64,000 nt of DNA from positions 8,779,099 to 8,843,098 of the forward strand of contig SSBO01000012.1 in the NCBI GenBank assembly GCA_005281725.1. Direction: 5' to 3'. Every line of letters begins with the position of its first letter. Within the stretch, counting starts at the first letter, position 1. Shown here piece by piece: positions 52,412 through 64,000 of the stretch. Source of the stretch: Wuchereria bancrofti. Taxonomy: Eukaryota; Nematoda; Chromadorea; Rhabditida; Onchocercidae. The translations under genes were made by a program, and so were the position numbers. Below the pieces are notes generated by a model, which was given only the letters and a program-made list of their open reading frames with translations, did no database searches and was not told the DNA's origin.

Positions 52412-55081
52412 CAGTTCACTGAATCAAACGAACACGGTTCAACCTGCACTTACGACCCACATAAGCCATGAACCAGTAGTCAAGAATCTAGCTAGCTCTA
52501 TTCCATCCTCCTCTCCCAACCCTCCAACCCCAAAATACTTCTCCCAACAAATCATTTGCAGGCTAAATAGGCAACCCAGATACTTCTCGAGAAATACATG
52601 CGAAAAACAAGACCCCTTACAACAATGTGCAAAAACACTAAAGGAACATGTATTTGAACGGAGATCCTGTACACCTGTGATTTGCATACCAGATCACTCG
52701 TGACTTGCCTGCCAGACCAACTTCAACGAAAAATATGTATTTAATAGAAAACATTAGTAAAGTCACTACATATATTCAAAACTGAAAAGGTAATAGAAAT
52801 AAAATTAAATAAAAAAATTTGTAATAATAACAATAATAATAATAATCATAGCAATAATAATAATAAATAACAATAATAATGAAGATAAATAGTAATACTT
52901 CCAAAACTGCATCGTGCATTTAGCATGCATAACATCGAGCAAATCATCGCAGAGGAACAACGTACAATTTCCTTTTCTTAGTCACAATTTTTTCATGTTA
53001 CATATGAGAGAATAAGAACAACTGCGAAACAGAAAATAAATAAGTAAATAATAAAAACAATACAATTAAGAAAAACGATGTGTAAAAAAAAAAAAGAACT
53101 GATAACAGACAAGAATAAACAAACAGAATGGATGGGACGATAAACAATAAACAAAAAGAAGTTGGATCACAGCGCATTACGGCTCGGAGGAAAGCAAACG
53201 GAACAAACTGCATACGCATTAATGTCTGACCGGGCAAATGGACACATAATTCTACCGGTCACCGTGATACATAATAATGCAGTCACATAAGCTACAACTA
53301 CCAAGGTAGACATTTTTGATCTGAATTTTAGGAATTTTACTGAATTCTCTCTAAAATCCTACAAATTGCACTGAATTCCTTACTTATTCAACTTTAACTT
53401 TCCATATGTTCCAAATGACTAATTGAAAAGGCTCGTGACACCTTCAAAAACAAATCAAGTTACCGAACCTGAAACCAAAATGCTTCCCAGTATGACATGG
53501 GAAGTGATGAATCAATAGTTGGATTATAAAAATAGTATATTAGCATTTAAGGGCCATTAGAGTAAAAAAGCTGTTATTCCGATGAATGAATGAATGAATC
53601 AGTGAAAACTGGTACTATATTCAATGTCAAATGATAAATACTTAAATCCTACCCATTCCAAATACTAATATTTATTGAATTAGTAATGAAATTCAGCTTA
53701 TAGTGATAACTACCGAACGATTTAACTATGTAGACACTGTAGCTAAGTGAACTACTGTTACATTTTTCACAAAAGTAACCAGTCAATTACAGAAAAAGCT
53801 GAATATGACAACTATACACTAACGAAATAAAATACAAAAAACTGGATAAATTTTCTAAGCTGATGTGAGAAATGAATCCAAACTGACAAATTCAAAATTT
53901 TTAGAATCATAAAGACATCCCTGCAAACCGCCCTTATGCAGAAATATTAAGATTTATGAAAGAAATCCAGACACCCTAGTTGTAAACAAGACACATTTAA
54001 AGAAATAGATAACAACCGCCCCGGAAATTATTAGTTCAAACATACTAAAATTATACGGGAAATATTCTAGTAACTCTCCTCGTCGAAAGCACGACGCATC
54101 AAAGGGATTTCAAAAGGATATAGGCGTTGTAAAACTTTCAGCTAAAGAAAGATGAATAAGAACGAATGAAAGTTAAAAACCAAGAATTACAAGACCGTAG
54201 AATTCATGCAAGAAAAATATCAGGAAATTAAAATTTTACGGGGCAATTATTAAATAACGAACCCAAAATGAATGGGTCACTACGGCGAGTAGTTTCCTTA
54301 TTGTAAGAGAATATTAAATACATGAATGAAAATGACATTTAAAATTCCTACATCCTTGAACCCTGCATCCGGGGTGGATATAACATATTAAGATAAGTAA
54401 CATGTGTTACAAAAATGAATTACCACGTGAAAAAAAAATATAAGGCATACAGTGGTGCCCCACATCTATAACAACAAATGGGGAAGTTCTAACTAGCAAA
54501 AGACTGAAAATATGAAAAAATAAAAGGACTTAGCAAAATTCGTCGCACGTCAAAAGCACCAAATCTTGCTTTCAATATATAAGAGTGAATTAGAGTATAT
54601 GTTCCTGCTAATTGTTTTCAAAGAGCAACTTGCAGTAACCAGAGGACTGAGAAGTGATGGTAAAAAACGAATCAAGTGAGGCACTAATATTAATACAAAA
54701 GATCCCGGTTGAACTTGAAATATGAAAAAAAAAACTGGGGCACAGAAACAAATAGAAATGTGAAGGTGTTAAAGGGCTTAAGGAACTTTCCAGATGAATA
54801 CACTTTTGACTAAATCAACAATAGTACAGTTCATATATTTTTAAAAATATTTCGAAAAAAAAAAAAGACAGAAAGGAACTGATGCCTCCAACTCTAGACA
54901 AAACTTAGCTCATTATCACGGTGGAAGATCACTGAGCAAATGTCATCTGAGACTTCACAGAACAACAGAAAAAAAAAGTCAGGTTAGGAATCGCATGTAC
55001 ACACCATGGTTATGATTTGCTTTACTTGACTGATTGATAATCGCTGACTAATGGAGGGAGTTCACCAGTAAGCACTAATGT
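52412..55081. other. 2.7-kb spacer between CTF18 and G3BP
   Basis: Both neighbours are on the minus strand. The region has an AAT microsatellite near 52.82 kb and scattered A runs. No exon with supported splice sites was found. It should hold the CTF18 promoter and the G3BP 3' UTR. Confidence 0.55.
52821..52881. repeat. AAT microsatellite
   Basis: About 60 bases of imperfect AAT/AAC units upstream of CTF18. Confidence 0.9.
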
Positions 55082-58000
55082 CTAATGTCGACCGTGTTCG
55101 CTTGACAGCCGGTACTCACTACCATGTCGCAATCCGCGAGATCCTCCTCCGCCACCACGCCCGCAACCAGAGCCATTACGCACACTAACTCCGCCGCGTG
55201 CCAAGCCTGAAAACTTGTATTATTTTTCATTCAAATATCAATCATGAGGAGAACCAGAACAACTCCTGTAAAAAGCATGCTTCAACATTAACCGATTTTG
55301 AAAGCCATCTCCACCTTCCTAAAATGTTCTCTAATCAATGTATACGAAAACCACATTGGATATTTTTAAGAACGACTGAGGATCAGTTAAACCCAGAGCA
55401 ATTTGCAACCTTGCAGTGGGCCTCTGTGTATAAACGGATTACGTGCATTCATCTGTCCACCCTTCTGCTCCGAAAGCGTAGCTTCTCCATCGAATCCAAG
55501 TGAATCAATTTTCAGATGTATAAGTGAAAGCGACCGTTCCTGAAAAGTTTATAATTCACATGCTGTACACATTTCGTGATATAAAAAACCCCCCTTATTT
55601 CCTGTAAAGCAAGTTTTTTGAAGATTCTACCTATTCATCCTCCATAGTTTACGTGTAAATTAGTCATTCCCACTGAATTAAGGAAGTTAATTTAAAGATA
55701 ATTTTAAATGACCTTTCTTGCAGCATTAAATGCATTTCTTGCACCCTCTGCTGTTCTCATAACCACAAAAGCAAAAACAGTTCGCTGTGGATCCGCAGAA
55801 TCCAGCACACGACGGGGAACATTTACTGCAGCAACATGTCCAAATTCTAAAGAAAACCAAAGACAGGAAAATAAAACCTATGATGTGTCCTGAAATTCAG
55901 CCTGAACAATTACGAAGACAAACCATCATAACGGGCAAAGCTTACTTTCAAACTCGAAACGTATATCTCTTTCGATTGCAGCTGCGCTTTCTGGAACAAT
56001 ATTACGAGTTATGCCGCCCACGTAGAGTCGACAATTCTCTTCTATAAAGCTTTGACCATTAATGTGTAAATAAAAAGTACGAAATCTCCCATTTACTATA
56101 CATATTAATTATATACCGAAATTTGCAGGAAGGCTTGTGTTATTTGAAGCAGAGATCAGAGTCTGATTTTGTATTATAGGCAATCGCACTGCTGACTGCG
56201 CTGTCGCCTGAGTCATATTCTGCAACTGAGCATCCATAGTTGCTGCAGTTGTTTGATTACCACCGACCAATTTAGCCCAAGTTTTCGGTGTTGAATCAAC
56301 TGTAAGCGAATTCGAATCTTCCGTCTGTAAACAAACTCTAGGATGCAATGTAGAATTTTCTATTCTGTGTTTAACTGTTGCCATGAGTACAAAAACAAAA
56401 CTGTATCTTCACATAAATAATAAAATGTTGGAATAAAATTTAAATTTCGAGAAAACATAAAATCATGACTTCATTATTAATAACTTACCTGTGCCTCTTC
56501 GGTGGAACTGTCATCTGATTTGCTACTAACTATATCAATCATCTGATGCTTTGCATCATGAACAACAGCATTTGTATTCATTGCTTGAATGGGTTCAAGA
56601 ATCTGCTCTTTCTTCAAGCTATCAGATGATTGACCAGTAGTCTCATCTTCTGGAAATTTTGCAAAATTAATTACATTCTTCCGGATGTATAACCCACTTC
56701 CTTTAAAAAATAGCATTCACAGAAGAGGGCCGTAGAACTTCCTTCACATATCAACTATACTGTTCTTCACATATCAACTATACTGTTCTAAGTCATTATC
56801 AGATGGTTGCCTGTTACAGTTTCATCCTTGTGACTGAAACTGTAGGAATAAAAAACAAACGAAAATGTCTAAAGCCATTATCTCAAAAAAAAAAAAGACA
56901 AGCACATGCAAAGAACGGTCGAAGCAACCAATCTAACCAAAAATTTGGTGAATGAAATATGCAGTGAAATTATAATCACTAACGACTGTGGTTTGCGAGA
57001 AGGGCCTGAGTATGACCATTGATTCCACTAGTATCACCATTTGCTGCAACATTCTCCTCAGTAACAATCTGAGTTTGGATATCTGAAAAGCAAGCTATGT
57101 ATCATTTCTTTCCAGCAAGATATTAAATTTGGCTTCTCATTTACTGCTGATGACCATTGAGGGAGTTTCAGTGATGATGAATTATGAATTCAGTAGCTTA
57201 ACTGTCAAGCTCGCATTACACATTGAAAAACTTACGGCCAAAAAAATTCTACAGAAGACGTAACATGACATGAATCAATTAAAAACATCGCGTGAAATAA
57301 GACTCTGCTGAGCTTGAAAAAAACTTCGGTTCCCAATATCCTTTATTGTACTGATTGTTCAGACTTATGATAGCTTTGAACCTCAAGTTTTACAAATAAT
57401 TTTTATGACTGGCCAGGAATATGTACCACCATAGATCCAGAACATCCATATACTCCCTTCCTGCACACTGATGAAATGTGAAGGTTGGGTTTTACTACGA
57501 AAAAATGATTCACACTCCATGCTTTTCTGATAAGTGCATTAAGCAGTAATACCATCAAAAAAAAAAAAAGAAAAAACCACTCTTCTGCGGCTGAATAACA
57601 GCATCACCGAAGGCCCGATCAAGCCACTGGAAAACATCATTGTGGACATAGTATTTCTTTGGAGTTTGTGGGCAGAGAATAAAGGTTTGTAAGAAACGCC
57701 TTCCGGGATTATCGCCAATTGAAAGCTCGCCACAAACCTTTAAAATATTTCACTCAGTGCTCAAAATATTCAGATCCAAAGAGAAAAGCAGCTTTAAAAA
57801 AAAATGCTCAGTACTCAACGCTCAATTTTTACAAAAAGTTCGATTTTTCCACTTCTACTTCAAAGTTTCATACAAACAAAAAAATCATTCCTAAGAATTC
57901 CATAACTTACTTGTATGACTAAGCCATTGTTCATTGTGGCAGTGCCACTGACAGTATAAATTCGGGCTTTACAGTCAATAAAAGCCAAGCGTTCGATTGC

Positions 58001-58789
58001 TTTTTGTATTTTCTGGAAATTAAATAACCAGTTAGTTTGAAAACTGCATTCAACAATTACTCACATATTATAAAAAACATGTTCCTTAAAGGATATTTAA
58101 GAACCATGAATTATACGACCTGCTGTCCCTGAACAGGCTGATCCGTGTCGTGAACAAAATATGATTCATGGCTGTAGAAGCGGAAAACGTCTTGTGGCCT
58201 TTCTGATAGCATCGTGTAGTACTGACGAACGAATTCACGCCCAATTTCTAAAAATGTATATTAGTTAGCAATCAAAGTAAGCAGCCGTAGAAATTAGAGT
58301 AATTTGGATTTAAAAATTATTTAATATTTTTTTCGTTATCCGTTATGTATGACATCAAATTTCTAATAGCATAATATATGATGCGCGTTTTTTTCTTGGA
58401 AGTGGGATGGACAATAAATGATATTCCTTATCATAACCCGGATATTCCTTGTCGTGCGACAGCACTAATAGAAAACACTAAAGCAAATTGGAATACTTTT
58501 TAGACGCTACAAACTGGTTGAGCTAACAATGTAACACCACGAAAATTAGATAATCTAAGTCACCAACTGCCTAACGAACGAAATGAATGAGTTCCAACAA
58601 CGGATGATATCGCCAACTTTCCTACCACGTATGATGTTTCAACAGTAGGTGTAGGAATCAATGTGTTGTTAACATTATGAAATATTTACAGATTCAGGCA
58701 AATATATGACCTTTGGGCGATGGTTGCGGTGTTTTGGCAACTTCATTAGCACAGCCATTCATAACATCACCAACTCCCTCCATCTTCAT
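55082..58789 (-). CDS. gtbp-1: G3BP/Rasputin stress-granule RNA-binding protein
   Basis: Exons from the 5' end: 58789-58711, 58247-58120, 58012-57911, 57737-57578, 57082-56984, 56649-56489, 56324-56117, 56041-55946, 55846-55713, 55539-55410, 55206-55082; 473 residues (human G3BP1 466). Domain order matches the family: an NTF2-like dimer domain (EIGREFVRQYYTMLS, GRRFLQTFILCPQ, KKYYVHNDVF), an acidic and Gln/Ser-rich linker, a PKTWAKL motif, an RRM (RNP2 RLYVGGI, RNP1 RTVFAFVVM), and a short RGG tail (GRGGGGGSRG). G3BP binds RNA and nucleates stress granules; the dimer domain also recruits partners. A second ATG lies two codons after the first. Exon 4 could end at A|GTGG or G|GTTT, both in phase. 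A strong GTGAGT just before the stop leaves room for another C-terminal exon. Confidence 0.9.
56743..56788. repeat. Perfect 23-bp tandem duplication
   Basis: TTCACATATCAACTATACTG plus GTTC-type ending occurs twice back to back, in a G3BP intron. Confidence 0.9.
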
Positions 58790-61700
58790 ATTGGATGAGA
58801 ACAACCGCTGCAAACACGCGATTCCTGTGTTAACAATAATCATGAAGCATGCTTTTTCCGATCTTATAAACTAACGCAACATGACGAGTTCTTAACGAAT
58901 GGAATGAGATTAATAAGAAATTCCTGACTTCATGAAAACTCACTCCCAAATGCCAATAAAAATTAGAAATGCCTAGTCTTAACAAAGAACGGAGAATACA
59001 TCGATGAATAGCAAGGAAAGTTTGAAGATAATACTAACCATTATACAACAATGGATACGCAGGCTACTCCGTTACGCAGTAGTACACGCAGTTTAATTTC
59101 CTTCACCACACTAATAAGATGAAAACTTGATTCCTGCTACACACAACATATCTAACGTAGTACATTAAATGAAGTGTAAAATGTTCTGTAACAAGTCTAT
59201 TTTTTATTTTACACTGGTTTGATTTATTAAACCGCATCATCCATAGCAATTATCTACCAACCATAAAAAAATGTTGTAAACCGTCCAACACAGTGCAATT
59301 TTCCTTTTACTACGCTTATGAAAAGCAACATGGTTAGCATGGCTATGAAACGATGGAATGACCAAAATACGATCCAGCCAGCACCCCAGTATTATTTCTT
59401 TGCTTAACTGTCCACGGATAGTTCGGCTTCGACCTTCTCTATCTCTGTTGGTTTTGCAATTCGAAGACAACAGATGCCACACATTGTTGTATAATACTCA
59501 AAATTAACAAATGTGCAGGAAAAGATGGCGAAAACATTGCATACACATATGATGATAGTACGTTCTGAGTAGAAAAGCCCTTAAGTGACATGAGTGTGGC
59601 AGATATCCCCGAGATCTAAATAAACCAAAGGCTATCACCATGGATCAAGGAATCCAACCAATAGCTATGCAATTAAAACATGGTCAAAGTTAATTCCAAA
59701 TTCAGGAAATTAGACTAATAAACAGACAGTTAAATTTGGCATAACCGTTGTGGATATCTGACAGTGTGCATTTCTGTCTCAAGGTAACTCCTGGGTCAGA
59801 AATGCTATTTATATTAAAACGCTGACACATGAGACCCTAACTAATGTCTACTTAAGGGTCACTTTCAGTCGAATAGCAGTGGCATGAAACGAGTTGCGCA
59901 ACATAAGTCTATCTTCGCATTTTCTAGCGTCAATTAGTTCATATCATCAAAGCGCTTGTTCACAATGCAACTATAATGACCAACATACCCACCTATATGT
60001 ATAGCACTTCTTGATAATATGTAGTAAAATCACACAGAAGCCAACAAAGTGAAATGAGCACAAGCTACGGAACTAATCATACAGACTCTCAAAGCACTTA
60101 TACAAGAGGTTGCTGTACCTGAAACTACTTCTCATTACATAATACTCTGGGAATAATGAACATGCAATATCATGCGGAAGAAATGAAACTAACCAACTAC
60201 AAGGACAATACTTACACAAATACCACGTAGCGCCCCGACCCACCTACTAACCCCGCATCCCACTTTGAATAGTACCCAGAAGTAAACCAATGGAAAACGC
60301 GGTCCGTCCTAAAATATGATAGCGACGATGTGCACCATAGAATCCCCAACAATTCGAGAGATTAGTCTTTTGCCGCTTGTTTCATCGGACAGATCAGAAA
60401 TGCAATGAATAATGCGACAGGAAGATGCCTTACAATTTATGCACGACTCATTGGAATTCCGTGATCAATGTTTGCTTCTAGCCATTTAACAAACCAGCTA
60501 CAAAGAATGATATCCGGAGTGTAACTTTAAAAGGTGGCTATGTCGCGAAAACAATCCCGCTTCTTCACTTTCTATGCAGTAAAGATATTCAGACGCAGAT
60601 ATCAAGGTCAGGTATTAATCAGCTATTCCTGATGTACTTTATCTGACTAAGCTAGGATCTATATCGCTGTTGTCTGTGTTAAGTAAAGCATTCGCTGCCT
60701 TAAAGCTATAAATGGTCTAACGTGTGCAGTCCACTTTACCCCCATTTGAAAGATCCTGGAGTCATGTTTACAGTATTGCGTTCGGAATCGTGTCTTGAAG
60801 TGCAGCGTTGTTGCGTTTTGAAGTACAGCGTCGTCGCTTTTTGAAGCGCAGCGTTGGCGTCCAATTGTCGACATATATATCATATTCTGAAGCATAAACG
60901 CACAGCAAGCATTGGAATTTCACAAGTGACTAGGAAGGGAGAAAAGAAACACATCATTTTTACTAAAGCAAACAGTATGTCGTTCATTTTTGAAAATCAT
61001 TTTTCCAGAATATCATGGAACTCTTCTTTAATCTCATACTCTCATCTATACCTATTACCTCTGAATTAATCCATCATATCTAAAATGAAGAATCTAGTGT
61101 AAAAAGTAAAGGCTCAATTACCAGAAATACCAACAAGACGCCACCAGCAGAATCCAGAATCATATAAGGATCTTATGACGGTCGCAAATTGATCCAGAAC
61201 CTGTAGAGCCCCCATTACACAACACCCGCCTCCATCCCACGATTCCATCCACCGAAACATTTATAGGAATTCCATTGGGAACTATCAGAAGGGATATCGA
61301 GCGTTGGTTAACATCAACCAAGTTACTTCTTTCTTCGACACATTGAGTAATCTTGTCTTTTCAGTTCGAAATTTTAAAATTTAATTATTAAACGCGGCTT
61401 GCTTTTGCGAAACTTAAAAGTTGCACTGTTTTGTACGTAAAATTTTCATTTATTACGGTAACTTTTCGTAAAAATTAGCTGGATAATAGGTAAAAGAATT
61501 CGGAATCATGGGATTTTTGTTCTGTGCGAAAAAAAATCATTCTACAATCAGATGGTATTAAGGCGGAAAACACGCTTCCGATTTTACCGGTATTGTTTTC
61601 CTCCTTAACTTTATATAAAGTCTAATTCCATGAATTTATTCAATTAGAATACATGGAAAACTTAATTCTTAGTCATTAATACTGTCTATTTTCTCAGTTC

Positions 61701-61837
61701 AGTATTTGCATCCGTAATAACGTTACTTCAACAGTTTCGGCTACCATTATATCGTGTAATTGCGTGATAAAATTCATTCAATACTACAAGATTTTTAAAT
61801 TAATGAAATTAAAGGTTCGGGTTTCAGCTGTTCTGGT
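58790..61837. other. 3-kb divergent spacer between G3BP and SLMAP
   Basis: It should hold the promoters of both genes. Composition is more balanced than in other spacers, with few homopolymers. On the minus strand TTTGCAG lies about 20 bases before the G3BP ATG (spliced leader or 5' UTR intron). No coding exon was recognised. It contains the 23-bp repeat array at 60795-60863. Confidence 0.55.
60795..60863. repeat. Three copies of a GC-richer 23-bp repeat
   Basis: Units starting TTGAAGTGCAGCG, TTGAAGTACAGCG and TTGAAGCGCAGCG at 60795, 60818 and 60841, an exact 23-bp period, in the G3BP-SLMAP divergent spacer. Confidence 0.85.
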
Positions 61838-64000
61838 ATGACAGGAATGCGATGCCCATACGCTATCCTGACAGCTTGCTCACAGTCGCATGCGTTTGAA
61901 GAAAGGCGATTTACAGTTCCAAATTCAGAAGAAGAGGCAGTAAAAATTGGACGATCAGTTGCACGATGGAAACCTAGCTCGGATAATGCTATCTTTGATT
62001 GCAAGGTTAATGACGACAAACTACTCCACTCTCTGTTTTAACTTTTGAAATAATTGTGAGATTTTGACCTGCCTGCTATTATCGAAGTTATTTTGTCAAG
62101 ATTTACAAATTTCACTTTCTCGTACTTTTCAAAACCCGGTTTTTTTTCATTAGTGATGCATATGTTTAAGGTGTTATCAAGAAATCATGCAGTCTTATGG
62201 CATGAGGAAGGTTATTTCCTTCTCAAAGATACGAAAAGCAGCAATGGGACGTTTGTCAATAATGATCGATTGTCGAAAAGTGCGGAAGAAAGTTCCCCGC
62301 GACAGATATATTCCGGTGATATATTACAGTTCGGTGTGGAAATTTCTGAAAATGCTAATAAAGGTACGATATACATCAGCACTAACTTTTATATTAAGCT
62401 TCACTTTTCTATACAAAGGTTTTGAATCCAAGTTATTTTCCTTGTTCTTGAGGATCACAGATTTCATTTTCCTGACCATTACGGTATCTCAGTGTTTCCC
62501 AACATCCTACAGAATTAAATGTTTTCAGTGACTCATGGTTGTATTTTGGCTATGATACGTCTTTATGATGCAAATGGTGAGGAGGCTTGTCCTCCGGATA
62601 ATATGGAAATTAATGGATATTTAAGAGCTCATGGCAATGATTCCTTGATGTTTCCACTGATTGACTCTCATCAACTCTTCCAGTTGCAGCATTACATGCG
62701 TGAAGCAATGTATCGGGAACGTGCACTGGAGCAAAAACTAACAATGCTAGAAAGTATTCTTTCCTCTACTGAGCAGGCGGCTGAATCAGGCTGCCAGGTA
62801 ATTATTACTGCTAAATTTTCAAGAGAAGGAAATAGATAAAACGCTTTCAAAAGCAGCAAGGCTTGTTTTAGACTATGACTAAAAAGGTCATTTTCTGGTC
62901 CTAAGTTATTTCATTTTAGAATAATTTTTAAAATTTCTAGTTTCCATCCGGAACATTTACTACGTAAAAAATATGATTTTGATGCTGAAGTACATGAAAT
63001 CCAGCGAAATGGAAAGTATTTAAGCTTGCTGCTAAAATACAACTAAATCATTTTACTATTAAACTGTTTTAGGCGTTGATAAGCGAAGATCAGTTGTTGT
63101 CGCGGATCGAAATGTTGGAGGGACAGCTTGCACTGTATTCGAGAAATATTCTTAGTGAAAAGGTAAAAGAACAAATGAGTGACTTACTTGTGGACAAAAA
63201 CAAATTTGAATCGCTTGCAAAGGAATCGTTACGTAGAGCACAAGAAGAACGATGCGAAGCTTTGCTACGACTTGCTGATGTTGAAAGAAGCCTACTTAAT
63301 GCTGGTACAAAATCTTTAATTTTTACTAGGTTCACCTGTAAAAGTGCGAGAAATACGGAAATTTGAATTCACAGAGGTGCAGTGATTATTTAGTAAAGAA
63401 ATTTCATGTTCTAGAGGAAGAGTCATCGGTTCTGAGACAGCGAGTTTCTGATCTGCAAAATGAACTTTCTGTGGCAGTGGATGCAAATAGGTTGCTTCGA
63501 GACCATGTCTCACAGTTAAAAAAGCAATTGAGAGCAATGGAAATTAAGTACGGGGACCTGGAAAACAAGAATTTTTCGGTATGATTTTATTTGGAAAACT
63601 TTTTCTCTGTGTCCAAAAAAACCATGTCTGAATTTGCGATGCTGTTGTCGCTTGCTACCGATATACCTTATAGCATATCTGTATATATGTATATATCCGT
63701 TTCAGATAAATTTATTGTGCGATAAATCGCGGATAAAAGAAAAAGCTGGACTAAAGATATCCGACTCGCAATATCTGAATGCATCACAAGGTGAAAATGG
63801 TAAGCGCATTGCTCATGTCAGCTCATCTAGGAGCTGGTCATTCTTTTGTTTTTAAATTAAATGTAGTACCGTCTTCCAGACCTACAAAGGTAAATACGAA
63901 AGCTTTTAGGTTACGCAAAATTATACTTGTGTGATGAGAAGAGCCAAGCAATGCTGGAAGTGAGGTTAACGTCTTGTCGATCCAACTATGATTTTGGTGT
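61838..64000 (+). CDS. SLMAP-like FHA and coiled-coil protein, 3' end outside the window
   Basis: Exons: 61838-62005, 62171-62363, 62529-62797, 63073-63304, 63375-63578, 63706-63799, 63910 to beyond 64000. The N-terminus is a forkhead-associated domain very close to [14 protein letters not shown], then [28 protein letters not shown] and [10 protein letters not shown]; the serine, asparagine and SRNH residues that hold phosphothreonine are present. [19 protein letters not shown]-type and SLRR coiled-coil segments follow in family order. SLMAP is a subunit of the STRIPAK phosphatase complex and binds phosphorylated MST/Hippo kinases; vertebrate forms end in a membrane anchor, which here would lie outside the window. 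The exon 4/5 join is out of phase: exon 4 ends with one spare base (donor GTACAA), while the next coding frame needs a whole codon or one base after either acceptor. ATG choice follows the human start; ATG 61847 is also possible. Confidence 0.87.

Noticed and set aside
52439..52687. 82-codon minus-strand frame upstream of CTF18
   Set aside because: It does not join the CTF18 start and shows no recognised motif.
60659..60895. 78-codon minus-strand frame
   Set aside because: It runs across the 23-bp repeat array; no splice sites or domain.
1..64000. Search by eye for tRNA, rRNA, spliced-leader RNA, CRISPR arrays and transposase genes
   Set aside because: No convincing B-box tRNA arms, rRNA blocks, leader sequence, spaced identical repeats or transposase motifs were seen. 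A covariance-model scan would be needed to exclude small RNA genes.

Overview
The window reads as nuclear DNA of a nematode, most probably a filarial (spirurid) worm. The evidence is an AT-rich genome, genes cut into many small exons by introns of about 65-500 bases (some over 1 kb), start codons sitting a few bases after a TTTCAG-like acceptor (the look of spliced-leader sites), and proteins that resemble nematode and animal orthologues. There is no sign of bacterial, plasmid or phage DNA. I saw no CRISPR array, rRNA, tRNA or intact transposon. Exon joins were worked out by hand from splice signals, reading phase and remembered family sequence. Each full model listed below sums to a multiple of three unless stated, but single boundaries can be wrong by a few bases.

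Layout: (1) 40-2514 (+) BPI/LBP-family secreted lipid-binding protein. (2) 3235-6620 (+) ARMC10/ARMCX-type armadillo protein with a possible myristoylated N-terminus. (3) 7652-11377 (-) PAQR3-like seven-helix receptor. (4) 11.4-15.9 kb AT-rich gene desert. (5) 15950-26279 (-) Nup155, 31 exons. (6) 27726-28157 (+) candidate small membrane protein. (7) 28473-31855 (+) sphingosine-1-phosphate lyase with odd active-site motifs. (8) 33647-34664 (+) small unrecognised gene. (9) 34.7-38.0 kb mostly non-coding, with a long AAT microsatellite and a possible 30-residue spliced ORF. (10) 37987-40284 (-) GPI-anchored Ly6-type protein. (11) 43315-45803 (-) SPO11. (12) 47135-52411 (-) CTF18, the alternative clamp-loader ATPase. 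(13) 55082-58789 (-) G3BP/Rasputin stress-granule protein. (14) 61838 to the window end (+) SLMAP, an FHA plus coiled-coil STRIPAK subunit, cut by the edge.

These are mostly housekeeping eukaryotic genes and form no single pathway. Two neighbours, SPO11 and CTF18, both act on chromosomes (meiotic breaks; cohesion and replication). They lie on the same strand 1.3 kb apart, which is too far for a typical nematode operon. The points most worth a second look are the S1P lyase with altered cofactor-binding motifs, a phase-neutral candidate cassette exon in Nup155, a 55-bp duplication that copies a CTF18 splice donor, a GC-AG intron in CTF18, and the small unrecognised genes near 28 kb and 34 kb.
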